Positions 18,358 through 20,319 of a stretch of 20,319 nucleotides of DNA are shown in pieces. The stretch is taken from IMG/VR virus record IMGVR_UViG_3300027396_000104, positions 1 through 20,319 of that record. The stretch is one strand, 5' to 3'. Within the stretch, counting starts at the first letter, position 1. Each line of letters opens with the position of its first letter. The DNA is from a virus. The notes beneath the pieces are model-generated. The model saw only the letters and a program-made list of their open reading frames with translations. It ran no database searches and had not been told where the DNA came from. A program made the position numbers and the translations under genes.

Positions 18358-19154
18358 TAGCAATTCCACTTACGCAAAGATTTATTAATACGTGAATCTG
18401 GATCTTTTGCGGTTGCTGCTGATGTTAGACGTTTCTTCATACCAGACATACGAGCACAGAATGACTTGCGGCGGTTCGCTGCTTTAGAACCAGGTTTTAG
18501 TTTTGATGGTTTTGTTGTGACAGCGGTCTTTAATTTAGAACCTGGATTTTCTCTGCGGTAAGATTCAACACCTTTTTGATTCAAACCACCAGATTCGGAC
18601 TTACCCTCTTTGCGTTGCCAAGCAGCAGTCTCATCTAGTTCAACTTCTTCATTTTGTGGTTTTAATTTAGCTGCGTCAAGTCTTTTCTTTTCATAATCTC
18701 TTGTTCTATCCAAAGCTTTCATTGTTTGCAACTTAGCTTTTGCAGTTTGTGTTGCTTTTCGATACATCTCTGCTGGGTCACCTATTTCATCAATTTGTTC
18801 AACTTCTTCATTTTTTGGTGTGCCGTCAGCCTTCTTATGTGACTTGTAACCCTTGTTCTTCATAGACCATGCAAGTGCCCAAGGATTATCAATGTCTTTG
18901 TGTTTCTTCATTGCCTTGACGGTGCCCTCAAAACCTGGAGGTGCCTTTTCGTCCACTTGTTCAACTTCTTCACCTAAACCAAAACTATCATCACATTGGC
19001 AAGGATCTTGGTTACACTTATCACAAACCTCAAATTCTTCTTTTACTTCTTCACAACTTCCTGGTGAATATGGTTTTTTACCAGGAACAGGTTTGTAACC
19101 AGTCCAGCAACGACCTTTTTTAGCTTCTTCGATGTATTGTTTTAGTGTTTTCAT
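18357..19154 (-). CDS. Modular capsid-targeted-type protein (DUF6321-like C-terminus), 265 aa
   Basis: N-terminus MKTLKQYIEEA matches the T4 capsid-targeting sequence (MKTYQEFIAEA). Four modules follow: residues 11-60, Cys-rich and ribbon-like (VCDKCNQDPCQCD); 70-114, APPGFEGTVKAMKKHK...NPWALAW, a module seen in other phage proteins; 124-167, basic helix; 176-265, very basic WQRKEGKSESGGLNQKG...KAANRRKSFCARMSG...LRKWNC, resembling what I know as DUF6321. Between modules stand EEVEQVDE (62-69), EEVEQIDE (116-123) and EEVELDE (169-175), each ending in (V/I/L)-D-E, like the (I/L)-x-E sites of the T4 prohead protease. A processed internal head protein is inferred. Four-base overlap with the upstream 128-aa gene. 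Confidence 0.78.
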   Translation of the reverse strand: MKTLKQYIEEAKKGRCWTGYKPVPGKKPYSPGSCEEVKEEFEVCDKCNQDPCQCDDSFGLGEEVEQVDEKAPPGFEGTVKAMKKHKDIDNPWALAWSMKNKGYKSHKKADGTPKNEEVEQIDEIGDPAEMYRKATQTAKAKLQTMKALDRTRDYEKKRLDAAKLKPQNEEVELDETAAWQRKEGKSESGGLNQKGVESYRRENPGSKLKTAVTTKPSKLKPGSKAANRRKSFCARMSGMKKRLTSAATAKDPDSRINKSLRKWNC

Positions 19155-19537
19155 ATGTTCCTTAATATCTCTGCGACATTCATATCTAATGGTATTTCTG
19201 ATGATACTATTGTTTTTCCACCAACACCATAAACAAAATCAGGCATGATATCCAAATATCCTAAAAAGGTTTTAAGTATATCATAATCACGCTCATCAGT
19301 CTTATAGAATAATATTCTTGCTGTCGCTTCTGGACCAAAAACATTATTCAATAAAATGATGTGGTTCAATATCAAGCGTTCCTTTAGTGATTTTGTCACT
19401 TTATATCTTCTAAACAAACGTTTGAGATACTTGGTTCGCTTGATATCTCCCTCAAATTCGGACATAATGCAGTGTGGTGATGTATAGCATTTCATAGCAT
19501 ACATCATAAAGTTTTCTTCATTCAAATCATCAAACAT
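19151..19537 (-). CDS. Hypothetical protein, 128 aa
   Basis: Unknown function. Begins MFDDLNEENFMMYAMKCYTS; the middle is a basic helical core (DIKRTKYLKRLFRRYKVTKSLKERLILNHIILLNNVFGPEATARILFYK), then LKTFLGYLDIMPDFVYGVGG. From memory, KRxKYLKRLFxRY...LKERLILNHxIxLxNVFG is a common unknown of T4-like phages, near structural genes. The ATG begins only eight bases after the terminator hairpin and has no Shine-Dalgarno sequence, so its message must begin upstream or use the hairpin region. It overlaps the 265-aa gene by four bases. Confidence 0.8.
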   Translation of the reverse strand: MFDDLNEENFMMYAMKCYTSPHCIMSEFEGDIKRTKYLKRLFRRYKVTKSLKERLILNHIILLNNVFGPEATARILFYKTDERDYDILKTFLGYLDIMPDFVYGVGGKTIVSSEIPLDMNVAEILRNI

Positions 19538-19544
19538 ATTAAAG

Positions 19545-19563
19545 AGGGGGTGATTAACCCCCT
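19545..19563 (-). terminator. Rho-independent-like terminator after the structural gene
   Basis: Minus strand: perfect 7-bp arms AGGGGGT and ACCCCCT around loop TAATC, followed by CTTTAATATGTTT. The stem is strongly GC-rich in an AT-rich genome and comes six bases after the TAA of the structural gene. The U-tract is imperfect, so partial read-through into the next gene is likely. Confidence 0.75.
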
Positions 19564-19568
19564 GTTAA

Positions 19569-20255
19569 TTAAGCAACTGTAAGAATTGCGTTTGCAGATG
19601 TTGCGTTTACGCCTTCGTCTGCTGCTGTTACCACAACACGTAGGACTGTGCCGTTGTTTGCGGTTGTTGCAGGACGTGCTTGCAATGTTGCAGAAGTTTT
19701 GCCAGACCATTGAATTGGGTTGGTGTTTGCTGGAACGTTTGCCCAGCCAGCTGAACCGTCTGCATTGTTGTATTGCCATTGATAGGTCAATGTAGCTGAT
19801 GTGTCTCCATCCAAAGTTGGTGTTACTGTGAATGAAACCACGTTTGCAAATTGAGCGTTTGCAACGACAGAACCACTAGATGGACCAGACAATGTGATAG
19901 AAACGTTAGCATATGTTTGTGCATCACCATCAACACCATCAGCACCGAAAGCACTCATTGCAACCAATACTTCTTCTTGAACACGACCAGCACGGCCACC
20001 AGAACCAGTAGTTCTTAGGACCCAACCAGTGTGAACACGATTTGATGTGGAAGCTTCTTGTGCATCAACACCAAACAAACCGATGGTTTCACCAGCTGTA
20101 TAAGCGTCTGCTTGTGTATTTGCATACAGAAGTGCAACGTTTGCTGCTGTAGGTGCAGCTGCAGCGGCTTTTACGTCTGCTGCGTTGACTATTGTTGAGT
20201 TAACTGCCCAATATGGTGCGTTAGCTGCGTTATCGTTATTTCCCCAAGATGACAT
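19569..20255 (-). CDS. Virion structural protein with C-terminal Ig-like domain, 228 aa
   Basis: N-terminal part (MSSWGNNDNAANAPYW, then HTGWVLRTTGSGGRAGRVQEEVLVAM, about residue 75-100) is a pattern I recall in T4-like cyanophage structural proteins. The Ala/Val/Thr-rich C-terminal 110 residues form an Ig-like beta domain: ISLSGP-type strand, VVSFTVTPTLDGDTSATLTYQWQYNNADG, SGKTSATLQARPATTANNGTVLRVVVTA, ending LTVA, typical of Big/Ig-like decorations on phage heads and tails. Good ribosome binding site AAAAGGAG. A late-promoter-like box (ATAAATA) lies upstream and a terminator downstream, so it may be a highly expressed single-gene transcript. Whether head or tail cannot be told. Confidence 0.82.
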   Translation of the reverse strand: MSSWGNNDNAANAPYWAVNSTIVNAADVKAAAAAPTAANVALLYANTQADAYTAGETIGLFGVDAQEASTSNRVHTGWVLRTTGSGGRAGRVQEEVLVAMSAFGADGVDGDAQTYANVSITLSGPSSGSVVANAQFANVVSFTVTPTLDGDTSATLTYQWQYNNADGSAGWANVPANTNPIQWSGKTSATLQARPATTANNGTVLRVVVTAADEGVNATSANAILTVA

Positions 20256-20267
20256 TTATTTCTCCTT

Positions 20268-20318
20268 TTAACCGAGGGTTATCTTACTATTTATGTTTTC
20301 CAGTTTACTGTGGTCTAC
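20268..20318 (-). CDS. 3' end of an upstream gene (partial)
   Basis: The only open minus-strand frame entering the window encodes VDHSKLENINSKITLG and ends at a TAA 12 bases before the structural gene's ATG. The tight packing of this genome makes it likely to be the C-terminus of a gene starting outside the window. Too short to identify. Confidence 0.45.
   Translation of the reverse strand, partial: VDHSKLENINSKITLG
20288..20295 (-). promoter_or_regulatory. T4-late-promoter-like box CATAAATA
   Basis: Minus strand CATAAATA matches seven of eight bases of the T4 late consensus TATAAATA read with gp55 sigma. It lies about 33 bases before the structural gene's ATG, leaving space for a start near 20277 and the AAGGAG site. 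No -35 is expected for this class. The position before a virion gene is right, but the box is short and could be chance. Confidence 0.45.
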
Positions 20319-20319
20319 C

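Noticed and set aside
1-20319. tRNA genes, CRISPR arrays, insertion sequences
   Set aside because: No cloverleaf-like stretch with a T-loop, no regularly spaced repeats and no transposase or terminal repeats were seen; gaps between genes are too short to hold them.

Overview
The window is a stretch of a T4-like marine myophage genome, similar in gene content to the T4-like phages of cyanobacteria and of SAR11 or other marine Proteobacteria. Evidence for this is the T4-type replication genes (primase gp61-type, RNase H), a class I ribonucleotide reductase, ThyX, MazG-like proteins, a VWA/HExxH protein of the kind found in T4-like cyanophages, many very small genes packed with ATGA and TAATG overlaps, and AT-rich DNA. 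The two-component spanin system implies a Gram-negative host. No photosynthesis genes are seen, so the host cannot be named. Every supported gene lies on the minus strand, so transcription runs from high to low coordinates. No tRNA, CRISPR array, IS element or origin was seen, and the longest gene-free gap is about 85 bases.

Layout in transcription order. (1) 20319-18187, virion region: the tail end of an upstream gene, a late-promoter-like box, an Ig-like structural protein, a hairpin terminator, an unknown 128-aa protein, then two neighbouring proteins whose N-termini resemble the T4 capsid-targeting sequence. The larger one is modular, with prohead-protease-like sites between modules. (2) 18185-15558, lysis and envelope region: multi-TM i-spanin-like protein, a 47-aa membrane protein, o-spanin lipoprotein, GH19 endolysin, a cysteine-rich exported protein, a two-TM protein with a Pro/Ala-rich tail, a holin-like protein and a small periplasmic protein. 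(3) 15556-14555: complete IscU and IscA Fe-S assembly genes and a coiled-coil membrane protein.

(4) 14510-5962, DNA metabolism, started by a sigma-70-type promoter: primase, ThyX, MazG-like, NrdA, a glutamine-amidotransferase-like protein, a minimal thioredoxin, NrdB, a zinc-ribbon protein, a GIY-YIG-like protein, an unknown, RNase H, a stand-alone domain resembling the N-terminus of T4 DNA ligase, and a nucleotidyltransferase-fold protein that has lost its HxGH motif. Together they make dNTPs and dTMP, re-reduce the reductase, prime lagging strands and remove the primers.

(5) 5931-20, early or accessory-looking region, started by a perfect consensus sigma-70 promoter (TTGACA-17-TATAAT) embedded in inverted repeats: small basic proteins, an AbrB-like 58-aa protein, the 709-aa CobT-like metalloprotease/VWA protein, a second MazG-like protein, an A1S_2505-type macro-like protein and a run of small unknowns.

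Most interesting points: the putative capsid-targeted polyprotein, the phage IscU/IscA pair with all catalytic residues, the metalloprotease-VWA protein, the isolated ligase-type domain next to a pseudo-nucleotidyltransferase, and the two palindrome-bearing promoters. Family names come from motif recognition and memory; no database search was run.
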